A DNA stretch of 64,000 nt from JAGVSR01 sp963786675 (lineage in GTDB: Bacteria > Pseudomonadota > Alphaproteobacteria > Rhizobiales > Hyphomicrobiaceae): contig CAWAZY010000004.1 in NCBI GenBank assembly GCA_963786675.1, positions 372,001 through 436,000 of the forward strand. The letters run 5' to 3'. The position numbers and the translations under genes were made by a program. A model generated the notes under the pieces. It saw only the letters and a program-made list of their open reading frames with translations. It searched no databases and was not told the origin of the DNA. Shown here piece by piece: positions 8,959 to 17,196 of this stretch (positions are counted from its first letter, which is position 1; each line of letters begins with the position of its first letter).

Positions 8959-9149
8959 TTCAGTCCGAGCAGAGGGGAAAGCTCATCCGGCACCCCATAG
9001 AGCAACCAGTAGTCGGCGGCCAAGGCGACCGCGATACCGAGCCAGACCAGTGTCCGTATCCGCTCGGGGCGATTGAAGTATTCAAAGGCCGGCCGCGCCA
9101 GGATCGCGACGAGCAGAAGACCGGTCGCAAGTTGCTGAAACTTGGTCAT
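8955..9149 (-). CDS. 64-residue membrane protein
   Basis: A small protein starting MTKFQQLATGLLLVAIL, with two predicted membrane helices (about residues 5-20 and 32-50). GGAGG just upstream (minus strand, about 9156-9160) fixes the start at 9149; the longer frame upstream is an artefact. The stop codon shares a CTAG with the stop of the convergent cobalamin-binding-like gene. Function unknown. Confidence 0.65.
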   Translation of the reverse strand: MTKFQQLATGLLLVAILARPAFEYFNRPERIRTLVWLGIAVALAADYWLLYGVPDELSPLLGLN

Positions 9150-9346
9150 AGCGACACCTCCGCGCAAAACGTGCTGGAGTGCGCTTCGCATCAGGCGTGC
9201 CAGGATCGAGCGGCACCGCCGGATGGTACACGCACATCGCGCGGCAGCCTTAACGCGCCGGACGCCACCGGTGCCGTGACGCCCGGTTGCCTCCACCCCG
9301 CAAACCGGTTAGCGCAACCTCTCGCGACAGATTTAGGGAGCATCGA

Positions 9347-10174
9347 ATGACCCGCCGCACCATTTTGATCACCGGGGCCTCCTCGGGTATTGGTCTCGCC
9401 TCGGCCCGGGTGATGAAGGCGCGCGGCTGGCACGTTCTGGCCACGGCGCGCCGTCCGCAAGACCTCGCCATGCTGCGCGACGCGGAAGGCGTCGAGGCGC
9501 TGCCGCTTGAGCTGGCGGACGGCCCATCCATCGCGGCCTGCGCGGAGGCGGCACTCGACCTGACAGGGGGGCGTATCGATGCCCTGTTTAACAATGCCGC
9601 CTACGGGCAAATCGGCGCTGTCGAGGATCTGACGGCGGAAAATCTGCGCCGCCAGATGGAGGTCAACGTTATTGCCCAGCACGATCTGACGCGCCGCCTC
9701 ATCCCGGCGATGCGCCGGCAGAATTCTGGCCGCATCGTGCAGTGCTCATCCGTACTCGGGCTCGTGTCGGCACCGTTCCGCGGCGCGTATTGTGCATCCA
9801 AATTCGCGCTGGAAGGGCTGAGCGATGCCTTGCGGATCGAGCTTTTAGGCACGGGCATCCGCGTGTCGCTGATCGAGCCGGGACCGATCCGGACCCGCTT
9901 CGTCGAGAATGCGCTGAGCAATTTCCTCGCGACCATCGACATCCCCGCTTCGCCACACCGCGCGTTATACGAAGCCAGGCTCGATCGCATGAAGGAAGGC
10001 GGCAACAATGCCTTCAAACTCGAACCGGAGGCGGTGGCTGCAAAGCTCGTCCATGCGGTGGAAAGCCCGCGTCCCAAGCGGCGCTACTACGTCACCAAGC
10101 CCACCTACATGGCGGCAGCCCTGAAGCGGCTGGCCCCGCAAGGCACAATCGATTGGTTCGTGCGCCAGATGTAG
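9347..10174 (+). CDS. Short-chain dehydrogenase/reductase (classical SDR)
   Basis: A 275-residue NAD(P)-dependent oxidoreductase. It has the cofactor motif TGASSGIG near residue 10, NNAAYG near 85, the catalytic Ser in QCSSVLG, and YCASK with catalytic Tyr and Lys near 150. The ATG at 9347 is preceded by GGGAG and starts immediately before the Rossmann motif. The substrate cannot be told from sequence. It is convergent with the DUF937-OmpA gene across a hairpin. Confidence 0.9.
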   Translation: MTRRTILITGASSGIGLASARVMKARGWHVLATARRPQDLAMLRDAEGVEALPLELADGPSIAACAEAALDLTGGRIDALFNNAAYGQIGAVEDLTAENLRRQMEVNVIAQHDLTRRLIPAMRRQNSGRIVQCSSVLGLVSAPFRGAYCASKFALEGLSDALRIELLGTGIRVSLIEPGPIRTRFVENALSNFLATIDIPASPHRALYEARLDRMKEGGNNAFKLEPEAVAAKLVHAVESPRPKRRYYVTKPTYMAAALKRLAPQGTIDWFVRQM

Positions 10175-10201
10175 CGCACGCGTCCACGCCTGCTTCCCAA
10201 C

Positions 10202-10229
10202 AAAAAAGCGGAGCCGCGAGGGCTCCGCT
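10202..10229 (-). terminator. Terminator between SDR and OmpA-type gene
   Basis: A perfect 9-bp stem (10207-10215 with 10221-10229). On the minus strand it is followed by a run of T's (A's at 10202-10207), so it mainly serves the OmpA-type gene ending at 10264 and may also stop the SDR transcript. Confidence 0.75.
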
Positions 10230-10263
10230 TCTCTCGTCCGTGTTATGTGCCGGTTTTGCGGCG

Positions 10264-11574
10264 CTATTTGGCGCGCACGCTCACAGCCGTGCGGCGGTTC
10301 TTGGCGCGGCCCTCGGGCGTCGCGTTGTCGGCGATGGCGTGCTGATCGCCATAGCCTTCCGCTTCAACGCGATCGGCGGCGATCCCCCGCGCAACGATCG
10401 CCTCCATCACCTTCTTGGCGCGGCTGTCGGACAGGCGACGGTTATTGTCGGAATTGCCGGTGTTGTCCGTATAACCGCCGATCTTGATCTTGACGGCCGG
10501 ATAGGCGTTGAGGATCGCGACGACGTTTTCGACCTGGGCTTTTGATTCCGCTGTCAGCGACGACGACCCAGTTTCAAAGTTCAACCGGTCGAAGTCGAAC
10601 CAGACACCCTTGTCGATCGCGGCGTTGGGATCGTTGATGAACCCCAAAAGCTTGGTCTCGACGCCCTCTGACGCGGCTTCGATCTCGGTTCCCCCACCAA
10701 GCGCGATGCGGGCCAGACCTGCGGCCGGTGCGGCCGCCGGCTCAGGTGCTGCTGCCGGGGCAGGGGCCGGTGCGGGCTCTGGTGCTGCCGCAACGGGAGC
10801 CGGAGCCGGCTCAGCTTGTGCGGCGGGGGCAGGTGGCGGCGGTTCTTCGGCAGGCGCGTTCATTTGCTGCCAGAAGAGCCACCCGATGAAGATCGCCGGC
10901 AGGATCAGCCACATGAACGATGCAATGAGACCATTGTCGCGCGGGGCCTTCGCGGCCACGGCTTGCGTCGCGGCAGCCGCGGCAGCTGCGCGGACCGGCG
11001 ATGCGGCGGCACTGGCGGCGCTGCTGACACCCTGCGCTACGGATGCGGCGGCACCGCCCAGCGCGGGCACCAGACCCGATAGCAGCGAGTTGCGTTCCTG
11101 ACCGAGGAGGCCCGCGAGTGCCGGACCCGTCAATGCGCCGCCACCCAGCCGCTTGCCGATGGCCGAGAGCACGAGCGGCGCGGCAAGATTGACCATCGAC
11201 GACGACGCTTCCGGCTTGATCCCCAGAGCGCCGGCTAGCTTATGAACTTCCGATGCCTGCCAGACGCCGAACAACGAACCCATGAGCTGATTGCCCGAAA
11301 GGATCGCGGTGTTGGCTGGAATGCCACCGTCGAGGAGGCCCTTCACATCGTGCAGCCCGCCCGGATCACGCGCCAGGGCATTGGCCATGTTCGCAACACC
11401 CGACATAAGCTCCGCATCGCCTGATTTCTCGACCAGGGCCGACAGGAAGCGCTGGATCGCGCCGCCAATGCCGTGACTGGCGACATCGTTGCCAAGCCCC
11501 AGATAGGGTGCTGCGGTGGTCAGCAGGTTGGGCGTGACAAGACCCTTCAGAATCTCGATGACGCTGGTCGACAT
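10264..11574 (-). CDS. DUF937 / OmpA-domain fusion membrane protein
   Basis: A 436-residue protein in three parts. The N-terminal YidB-like DUF937 helical domain (about residues 1-170) begins MSTSVIEILKGLVTPNLL. One membrane helix (GLIASFMWLILPAIFIGWLF, about 215-235) and a long Pro/Ala linker follow. The C-terminal OmpA peptidoglycan-binding domain (about 320-436) has VWFDFDRLNFETGSS, GGYTDNTG, LSDSRA and GRAKNRR. The OmpA part should sit in the periplasm bound to murein, with DUF937 cytoplasmic. GAGGAG before 11574 sets the start; a longer upstream frame is not coding. The gene stands alone. Confidence 0.85.
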   Translation of the reverse strand: MSTSVIEILKGLVTPNLLTTAAPYLGLGNDVASHGIGGAIQRFLSALVEKSGDAELMSGVANMANALARDPGGLHDVKGLLDGGIPANTAILSGNQLMGSLFGVWQASEVHKLAGALGIKPEASSSMVNLAAPLVLSAIGKRLGGGALTGPALAGLLGQERNSLLSGLVPALGGAAASVAQGVSSAASAAASPVRAAAAAAATQAVAAKAPRDNGLIASFMWLILPAIFIGWLFWQQMNAPAEEPPPPAPAAQAEPAPAPVAAAPEPAPAPAPAAAPEPAAAPAAGLARIALGGGTEIEAASEGVETKLLGFINDPNAAIDKGVWFDFDRLNFETGSSSLTAESKAQVENVVAILNAYPAVKIKIGGYTDNTGNSDNNRRLSDSRAKKVMEAIVARGIAADRVEAEGYGDQHAIADNATPEGRAKNRRTAVSVRAK

Positions 11575-11714
11575 GAACTCCTCCTCAACTGGCAAATCGG
11601 CGCTGTTTGTGGTTCCCCGCCGCCAGTCCCCCCGTTCGGGCCAGGCAACATTGGTCAGACGACGCAATAAACGTTGCGGGGGCGTCCGCCAAGAGAAGAA
11701 ACAGATACCGGTTG

Positions 11715-12194
11715 CTAGGAGCGGTGATAGGGATGGCCGGCGAGAATTGTCGCCGCGCGGTATAACTGCTCGGCCAGCACAACGCGGGCCAGCCCGTGCG
11801 GCAAGGTCATGGCGCCGAGTGAGAGGCGCAGTCCGGCTTGCGTCAGAATTTCCGCGCCATGCCCGTCGGGACCGCCGATCAGAAACGCGCACGCCTTGGT
11901 GCCGCGATCGGCAAGTTCGGACAAATGCTGAGCAAAAGCTTCGCTGGACATTGTTCGGCCGCTGACGTCCAGGACGATCCGATGGCTGCCCGCCGCGGCC
12001 TGCATGAGCCGATCGGCTTCTTGCGCCTTACGGGCCTCGGCATCGGCGGCCCGGCTTTCAGCGAAGTCCGTCACGCGGCACGGGCCGAGCCCTTTTGCCC
12101 GGCCCATGGCATCGAACCGCTTGAGATAGCGGTCGACAATGTCCTTTTCGGCTTCGTCCTTGAGACGGCCGATGGCCAGAATATCAATCTTCAT
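11715..12194 (-). CDS. rlmH: 23S rRNA (pseudouridine1915-N3)-methyltransferase RlmH
   Basis: A 159-residue SPOUT-class methyltransferase that methylates pseudouridine 1915 of helix 69 on assembled 70S ribosomes. Family features are the start MKIDILAIGRLK, FLIGGPDGHG (SAM-binding knot) and the C-terminal LYRAATILAGHPYHR. Length is standard. It lies downstream of rsfS and nadD on the same strand, the usual order in this group, so the three are probably one transcript. Confidence 0.96.
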   Translation of the reverse strand: MKIDILAIGRLKDEAEKDIVDRYLKRFDAMGRAKGLGPCRVTDFAESRAADAEARKAQEADRLMQAAAGSHRIVLDVSGRTMSSEAFAQHLSELADRGTKACAFLIGGPDGHGAEILTQAGLRLSLGAMTLPHGLARVVLAEQLYRAATILAGHPYHRS

Positions 12195-12235
12195 GCCCCG
12201 TCATCCCGCGATGGCGCGGCACGGCTGGTCCGCCT

Positions 12236-12652
12236 TCAGTGGGCGACGTCCACTGGACGTTCCACCGACCACATCTTTTCCAAGTTGTAGAACTCGCGCA
12301 CTTCGGGACGGAAGACGTGGATGATGATGTCGCCACTGTCGATGAGAACCCAGTCGCAGGTTTCCATGCCTTCAACGCGAACAGTCGCGCAGCCGGCCTC
12401 CTTCAGCTTCTGGCGCAACTGGTCTGCCACCGCGCCGACATGACGGTCGGTGCGGCCGGTTGCGATGACCATGAAATCACCGATGGAAGACTTACCAGCG
12501 AGATCGACTGTGACGATCTTCTCGGCCTTGGCTTCGTCGAGCCACTCGACAACAGATTTCAGAAGCTCGGCCGTCTGAACCGCTGGGGCGCTGTCTGGCA
12601 AGGCCGCGGCGGGTGAGGTCCGCTTGCGCGCGGACCCGGTGGTTGAGCGCAT
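12236..12652 (-). CDS. rsfS: Ribosome silencing factor RsfS
   Basis: About 138 residues. RsfS (Iojap/DUF143) binds ribosomal protein L14 and blocks subunit joining under starvation. Core motifs are VDLAGKSSIGDFMVIATGRTD, VEGMETCDWVLIDSGDI and HVFRPEVREFYNLEKMW. The open frame extends to 12835, but family length favours the ATG at 12652; the exact start is uncertain because no good ribosome site is visible. Operon with nadD upstream and rlmH downstream. Confidence 0.92.
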   Translation of the reverse strand: MRSTTGSARKRTSPAAALPDSAPAVQTAELLKSVVEWLDEAKAEKIVTVDLAGKSSIGDFMVIATGRTDRHVGAVADQLRQKLKEAGCATVRVEGMETCDWVLIDSGDIIIHVFRPEVREFYNLEKMWSVERPVDVAH

Positions 12653-12842
12653 CTGCAGGTTTGCGTTCCTTTCCGAAGGGCAATCGATGGATTGCACCGA
12701 ACCAAATTTGCCTCCGTGCGGGCACGGGGCGCCGGGGTGTTCGACACCCGCAGCCATGCACAAGATAGGCGCGCCCAGGCTTTCCAGCAACAGGCTGGAC
12801 AGCCACGCGGCGCAAGGGCCACGCCGCATTGTCATTTAACTA

Positions 12843-13556
12843 TTAAGAATCAGACTGTTGTCGCCGGATCTCGGAGGACGCCCGGGCGATGAGCCTCGTG
12901 GTCAAAAATGTCCACGACGGCGGCGTCCTGCCTGGCAGCGTGGCAGCAGCCAATTCTGGCAGCCGGAACCTGGACAGGGCTTGAGCCGCTGGCGAGGCCA
13001 GCGCCTTCAGCCGCCATTCCGGCCGGTCGGCGATCACCATCGGCACCGTCGCCGCGATGGAGCGCCAGTTCTGCCAGCGGTGAAAGCCCGCCAAACTGTC
13101 GGCGCCCATGATCCAGACGAATTGCGTGGCGGGGTAGCGCCGCTTGAGGAAAGCGATCGTCACGGCCGTGAAGGGACTACCAAGGTCCGCTTCGAAGCCG
13201 GTTACTCGCATCCGGGGATGGGCAGCGATACGGCCCACCAACGACATCCTCTCGCCGAGCGGACGCAGGTCGCCATGGCCTTTCAGAGGATTGCCTGGCG
13301 TGACGATCCACCAGACTTGGTCGAGCTTAAGCCGCCGCATGGCGGCATCGGCCACCTCCCTATGCCCCTCGTGCGGCGGATTGAATGAGCCGCCCATCAG
13401 CCCCACGCGCTGGCCGCGCCCGTGGGCTGGCACGCGCACCGATAGTGAACCGAAAGTCTGGGATGAAGGATCCAACGATTTATCTCTTGCCGGGCGCGGA
13501 CACAGGTACCGGGCGCGATGTCGGGGCCGCCGGAGCTGACGGCATGGTGCAATCAT
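12843..13556 (-). CDS. nadD: Nicotinate-nucleotide adenylyltransferase
   Basis: NadD transfers AMP to nicotinate mononucleotide in NAD synthesis. The nucleotidyltransferase motifs are RVGLMGGSFNPPHEGH, the ISTRS-equivalent near the C-terminus (SWTFLTTRLIARASS), and WIMGADSLAGFHRWQNW. The start is uncertain: the ATG at 13556 gives 237 residues with a leader of about 50 before the catalytic motif, and a GTG at 13439 would be much tighter. proA and obg, often upstream in relatives, are absent. The gene is divergent from a flavin-binding protein. Confidence 0.9.
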   Translation of the reverse strand: MIAPCRQLRRPRHRARYLCPRPARDKSLDPSSQTFGSLSVRVPAHGRGQRVGLMGGSFNPPHEGHREVADAAMRRLKLDQVWWIVTPGNPLKGHGDLRPLGERMSLVGRIAAHPRMRVTGFEADLGSPFTAVTIAFLKRRYPATQFVWIMGADSLAGFHRWQNWRSIAATVPMVIADRPEWRLKALASPAAQALSRFRLPELAAATLPGRTPPSWTFLTTRLIARASSEIRRQQSDS

Positions 13557-13626
13557 GACGGCGGCACCCGAGGGCGGCAATGCTATAACCACCCCGGAAC
13601 GAAGCCACCAGAGGGAGACGACCCCC

Positions 13627-14286
13627 ATGAGCCGCATTTATGGTCCGGAACACCGCGCCCTTCAGGATGCCTTCGAGAGCCGCCCCATGGCCGACCGGAT
13701 CGAAGCCATCGCGGTCAAGACCGAAATTTCAGACATGGAAAAGGCCTTCATTGAAAGCCGCGACATGTTCTTCCTGACGACAATCGACGACAAGGGACGG
13801 CCGACGGTCTCCTACAAGGGCGGGACGCCGGGGTTCGTGCGCGTTGCCGATGCGGCGACGATCGTCTTTCCCAGCTACGATGGCAACGGCATGTACATGT
13901 CCATGGGCAACATCGCCGGCAATCCCGAGATTGGCATGCTGTTCATCGACTTCGAGAAGCCTTTCCGGCTGCGCCTGCAGGGGCGCGCAGAAGTTTCCAA
14001 AGATCCAGCCAAACTCGCCTTGTTCAAGGAAGCCGAACTCGTCGTCACGGTCACGCTGCACGAGCTGTGGATGAATTGCCCGCGCTACGTTCATCGCTAT
14101 CAGAAAGTTTCCAACTCACGCTATGCGCCCACCGCCGATGCCGAAACACCGCTGTGCGAATGGAAGCGCATCGACGGCATCCAGGACGTCTTGCGTCCGC
14201 ACGAAACCGCCGCGGTGGAGAAGGTGGGCCAGATCACCATCGACGAGTGGATGGGCAAGGTGATCGCGGGCGACGACAAGGTCTGA
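13627..14286 (+). CDS. Pyridoxamine 5'-phosphate oxidase-family flavoprotein
   Basis: A 219-residue protein of the split-barrel FMN-binding family (PNPOx-like). Motifs include FIESRDMFFLTTIDDKGRP near residue 40, YKGGTPGFVRV, and FPSYDGNGMYMSMGNI. GGGAGA upstream of 13627 sets the start; the longer frame from 13555 overlaps the nadD leader. The family covers pyridoxamine oxidases, heme or F420 reductases and general flavin reductases; the substrate here cannot be assigned. Confidence 0.85.
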   Translation: MSRIYGPEHRALQDAFESRPMADRIEAIAVKTEISDMEKAFIESRDMFFLTTIDDKGRPTVSYKGGTPGFVRVADAATIVFPSYDGNGMYMSMGNIAGNPEIGMLFIDFEKPFRLRLQGRAEVSKDPAKLALFKEAELVVTVTLHELWMNCPRYVHRYQKVSNSRYAPTADAETPLCEWKRIDGIQDVLRPHETAAVEKVGQITIDEWMGKVIAGDDKV

Positions 14287-14328
14287 GGTCCCGCCGCTGG
14301 ACGTGCGCGAGGCTCGCGGCACCCTGCC

Positions 14329-14853
14329 TCAATGAATGGCCGCGACCTCGGAGAGGACGCTATCCAGCGTCTCGACTGTGACCGCGCGCTTCTCCGCCCG
14401 CAACCATTCATTCAGAAACGGATACCTGGATAAGGACTCCAGCAGGATCTCTTGTTTCAGGCGAACGGTATCCGTCGTGCCGTGTTCGCGCTCCAGAACA
14501 GCACGCATCGCCGGTTGCGCGAGCGTTTTGTCGATGGCCGCCCCCTGCAATTTTAGCTGACGCGCTTCGCGTGCGGCGCGGGTGCGATACAGAGCGTCTA
14601 AGTATGGATGTCCGGCAGCCGCGTCGAGAGCCACGGCATCGCGCGGACGGCTGGAGAAGAAAACTTCGAGCGCCCGGCGGCGCTTTTCCTCGCTGGCATT
14701 CAAATCGTAGAGATCGAACTCGATGGCGGTCGACACCATGTTTCCATGCAGCCGGTCGGACAATTGTAAGAACTCCGGCAACTCCCAGCCGAACCGGACG
14801 TAGCCGACGGCGAGCAGAGAACCCAATATGACGCCTAATATGAATTTCGACAT
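14329..14853 (-). CDS. Membrane-anchored hypothetical protein
   Basis: A 174-residue protein with an N-terminal membrane segment (MSKFILGVILGSLLAVGYV) and a hydrophilic, helical, charged remainder with many Arg, Glu and Leu. The ATG at 14853 has AAGGGG eight bases upstream, better placed than the ATG two codons earlier. I do not recognise a family. It is convergent with the flavoprotein gene. Confidence 0.6.
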   Translation of the reverse strand: MSKFILGVILGSLLAVGYVRFGWELPEFLQLSDRLHGNMVSTAIEFDLYDLNASEEKRRRALEVFFSSRPRDAVALDAAAGHPYLDALYRTRAAREARQLKLQGAAIDKTLAQPAMRAVLEREHGTTDTVRLKQEILLESLSRYPFLNEWLRAEKRAVTVETLDSVLSEVAAIH

Positions 14854-15103
14854 GCGCATGCCCCTTTGAGCAGACCCCTGAAACAGCGTGGTGGGGATCC
14901 CCGGAGCGCCGCCGGACTTATGCTTCGTCCCGGTCTCGCTCGTGTTGGGCATCTGGGGCTTGCCCCCCGTTGCGGCAAGGCTCGAAATCAAGCGTCAGAT
15001 GCAAAGTGCAACACTAGAATTCATAAGCCGCTCGCGTTCCTCACGTTTCAGAAATCTTCTCAGAACCCGCCCCCACGGGGAGGCAACCGTCTCATGTGGA
15101 ACA

Positions 15104-15571
15104 CTAGCGATATTTTGCAGCGCTGATGAACTCTCCGAATGCTTCACACCATACGACGGCTGTCGTGTAAGCGCCAACATCCACGCCTGACGGTACATCC
15201 AAAATGAAGCCGTCGTACGACTTGACGTCGCCGATGCGTGCCGCGCGGTCCTTCAGCTTCAGGAAACTTTCCTCATCGTCAACGAAATCGGGTGTCAAAT
15301 AGAGCTTGTAGTCGGGGCCCGGCGACAAACGGCCTGCGTGGGCGATCTTGTCTCTCATCACCCGCACCTCACCCTCGCCCCAGTGCAGAAAATCGCTCCC
15401 CTTCAGGTCGCGCTTGAAATTGCCTTTGAATTCGGCCGATGCCGCGGTTGCCTCCAGCGCCGCTTGATCGGGTCCGGGAGCCGCCGTGAGGATCGGGAGA
15501 AGATAGACGCCGAGTGCAAAGCCAACGGCGCACGCAATGCCGTGGCTCATAACTAAAAGGAGTTTGCGCAC
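15104..15571 (-). CDS. DM13-domain protein, membrane-anchored or exported
   Basis: A 155-residue protein with an N-terminal hydrophobic segment (about residues 5-30) and a DM13 domain (about 50-155). Typical features are GEGEVRV, LSPGPDYKLYLTP and the C-terminal VVWCEAFGEFISAAKYR with the conserved Cys. DM13 domains are proposed to take part in redox or electron transfer; that is a family-level proposal. There is no obvious partner nearby. Confidence 0.75.
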   Translation of the reverse strand: MRKLLLVMSHGIACAVGFALGVYLLPILTAAPGPDQAALEATAASAEFKGNFKRDLKGSDFLHWGEGEVRVMRDKIAHAGRLSPGPDYKLYLTPDFVDDEESFLKLKDRAARIGDVKSYDGFILDVPSGVDVGAYTTAVVWCEAFGEFISAAKYR

Positions 15572-15635
15572 GCGGAACCTCCTGTGATGGTCAGGACGAC
15601 CGGGAAAATTCTTAGATTCTCAAATCGTGCCGCGC

Positions 15636-17078
15636 TCAGCTTTCCCTGCGCAACGTAGCCAGTAGTTCAGGTGTGGGATAGCTGTCGGCCGGGAGCCCGA
15701 GTTTCACCTGCACGGCCTTCACTGCCGCGCGCGTATTGGCGCCGATCTTGCCATCTATCTCACCCACGTCGAAGCCCCGCTTGACGAGCTGCCGCTGAAG
15801 ATCCTTGGCCTCGTCCTGGGACAGCACCGGAATATCCCGCTTCGGCTTCTGCATGAGCGGCGCACCGTCGATCCGTGTCGCCAGCCAAGCCGCCGTGATG
15901 GCGTAATTCAGCGACTGGTTCCACTGCAGGTAGACGTTGAAATTTTCATAAGCGAGGAATGCCGGACCATAGCGGCCCATCGGCAGCATCAACGACGCGG
16001 GCATCTGATCCGATTCCAGGGCAGATCCATCCACGCGCTGAACGCCCCACGCGGCCCATTGCGAGCGCGGCAATTTTACTGCCAGGTCGGCCTGATCCCA
16101 CGGCAGATCGGCGGTGACACGCACTTCTTCCAGCCAGGGTTCGTCGCGACGCCACCCGAGATGCGTCATGTAATTCGCCGTCGAGCCGATGATATCGGTG
16201 GCATTGGCAAACAGGTTGATCCGGCCGTCGCCACTGTAGTCGATCGCATGGGCCAGATAGCGCGTCGGGAGAAACTGTGTTTGCCCGATTTCACCGGCCC
16301 ATGAGCCGATCATGGTGTCAGGCTGCATGTCACCCCGATCGATGATTTCCAGCGCGGCCATCAGTTCGACGCGGAACATCTCGCCGCGGCGGCAATCGTA
16401 AGCGAGTGTCGTCAGTGAATTGAGAATGGGCAGCTTGCCCATGCCGGCGCCGAAGTCGCTCTCCAGCGCCCAGAACCCGGTGATGACCGACGCCGGTACG
16501 CCGTAGTCCTTGGAGGCGCGCGCGAACGCTTCGGCGTTTTTCTTGATCTGCGCGCGGCCGTTCTGCACGCGATTGTTGGTCGCCAGCTTGGCGGAGAACT
16601 CGGTGAAGCTCTTGGCGAAGAAGCCCTGCTTGCGATCTCGGGAAATAACGCCCGTGTCGAGCGTTCGCCCGCCGAGAGCGGAGCGGATCGTTGCGGCGGA
16701 GACGCCATTCGCCGCCGCTTCCTTGCGGAACTTGGCCAGCCACGTCTCAAAGCCCTCGGTATTCTTGCAATTGGCGGGCTTGGCAGGAGGCGGCAGTCCC
16801 TTCGTTGCATACTTCTGGGACAAGTCTTTGGCCGCCCCTCCGGCAGGAACAGGCACAGCAACCGCGGCGGGCACGGCAGCAGGTGGACCTTCGGCGTCAG
16901 GGGCCAGGTGCTGGACCGCCGGCGGCGGCGCGGGCTTGACCTTCGGAGGCTGCGGCTTTGCCTGCTCGACGGGTCCGAACTGCAGCCCCTGGGCGGCGGC
17001 CATTGGGACAGCCCACACAGCGGCTGCGATGCAAACCGCGAACATGGCACTGAGGCCTCGCACAGAACCCATCGTCAC
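15636..17078 (-). CDS. Lytic murein transglycosylase with peptidoglycan-binding domain
   Basis: A 480-residue exported protein. It has a signal peptide (about residues 1-29, ending AAA), a Pro/Ala-rich spacer (30-80), an MltB/SLT_2 catalytic domain (about 100-400) with FWALESDFG (catalytic Glu), LAYDCRRGEMF and GSWAGEIGQTQFLP, and a C-terminal peptidoglycan-binding domain (about 420-475) with GFDVGEIDGKIGANTRAAVK. It cleaves murein glycan to 1,6-anhydro products. It is the longer of two such enzymes in the window, and the SulP transporter gene ends just upstream on the same strand. Confidence 0.92.
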   Translation of the reverse strand: MTMGSVRGLSAMFAVCIAAAVWAVPMAAAQGLQFGPVEQAKPQPPKVKPAPPPAVQHLAPDAEGPPAAVPAAVAVPVPAGGAAKDLSQKYATKGLPPPAKPANCKNTEGFETWLAKFRKEAAANGVSAATIRSALGGRTLDTGVISRDRKQGFFAKSFTEFSAKLATNNRVQNGRAQIKKNAEAFARASKDYGVPASVITGFWALESDFGAGMGKLPILNSLTTLAYDCRRGEMFRVELMAALEIIDRGDMQPDTMIGSWAGEIGQTQFLPTRYLAHAIDYSGDGRINLFANATDIIGSTANYMTHLGWRRDEPWLEEVRVTADLPWDQADLAVKLPRSQWAAWGVQRVDGSALESDQMPASLMLPMGRYGPAFLAYENFNVYLQWNQSLNYAITAAWLATRIDGAPLMQKPKRDIPVLSQDEAKDLQRQLVKRGFDVGEIDGKIGANTRAAVKAVQVKLGLPADSYPTPELLATLRRES

Positions 17079-17196
17079 CAGCCGTCCCTCCCCTTTTGAA
17101 TTCGGGGACAGTCATGCCGACCGTTGTGGCTACGTCAAGACGATGCGACAGAAAATTGCGCCCATGCGCCTAAAACGGAACGTGGCGCACACACCA

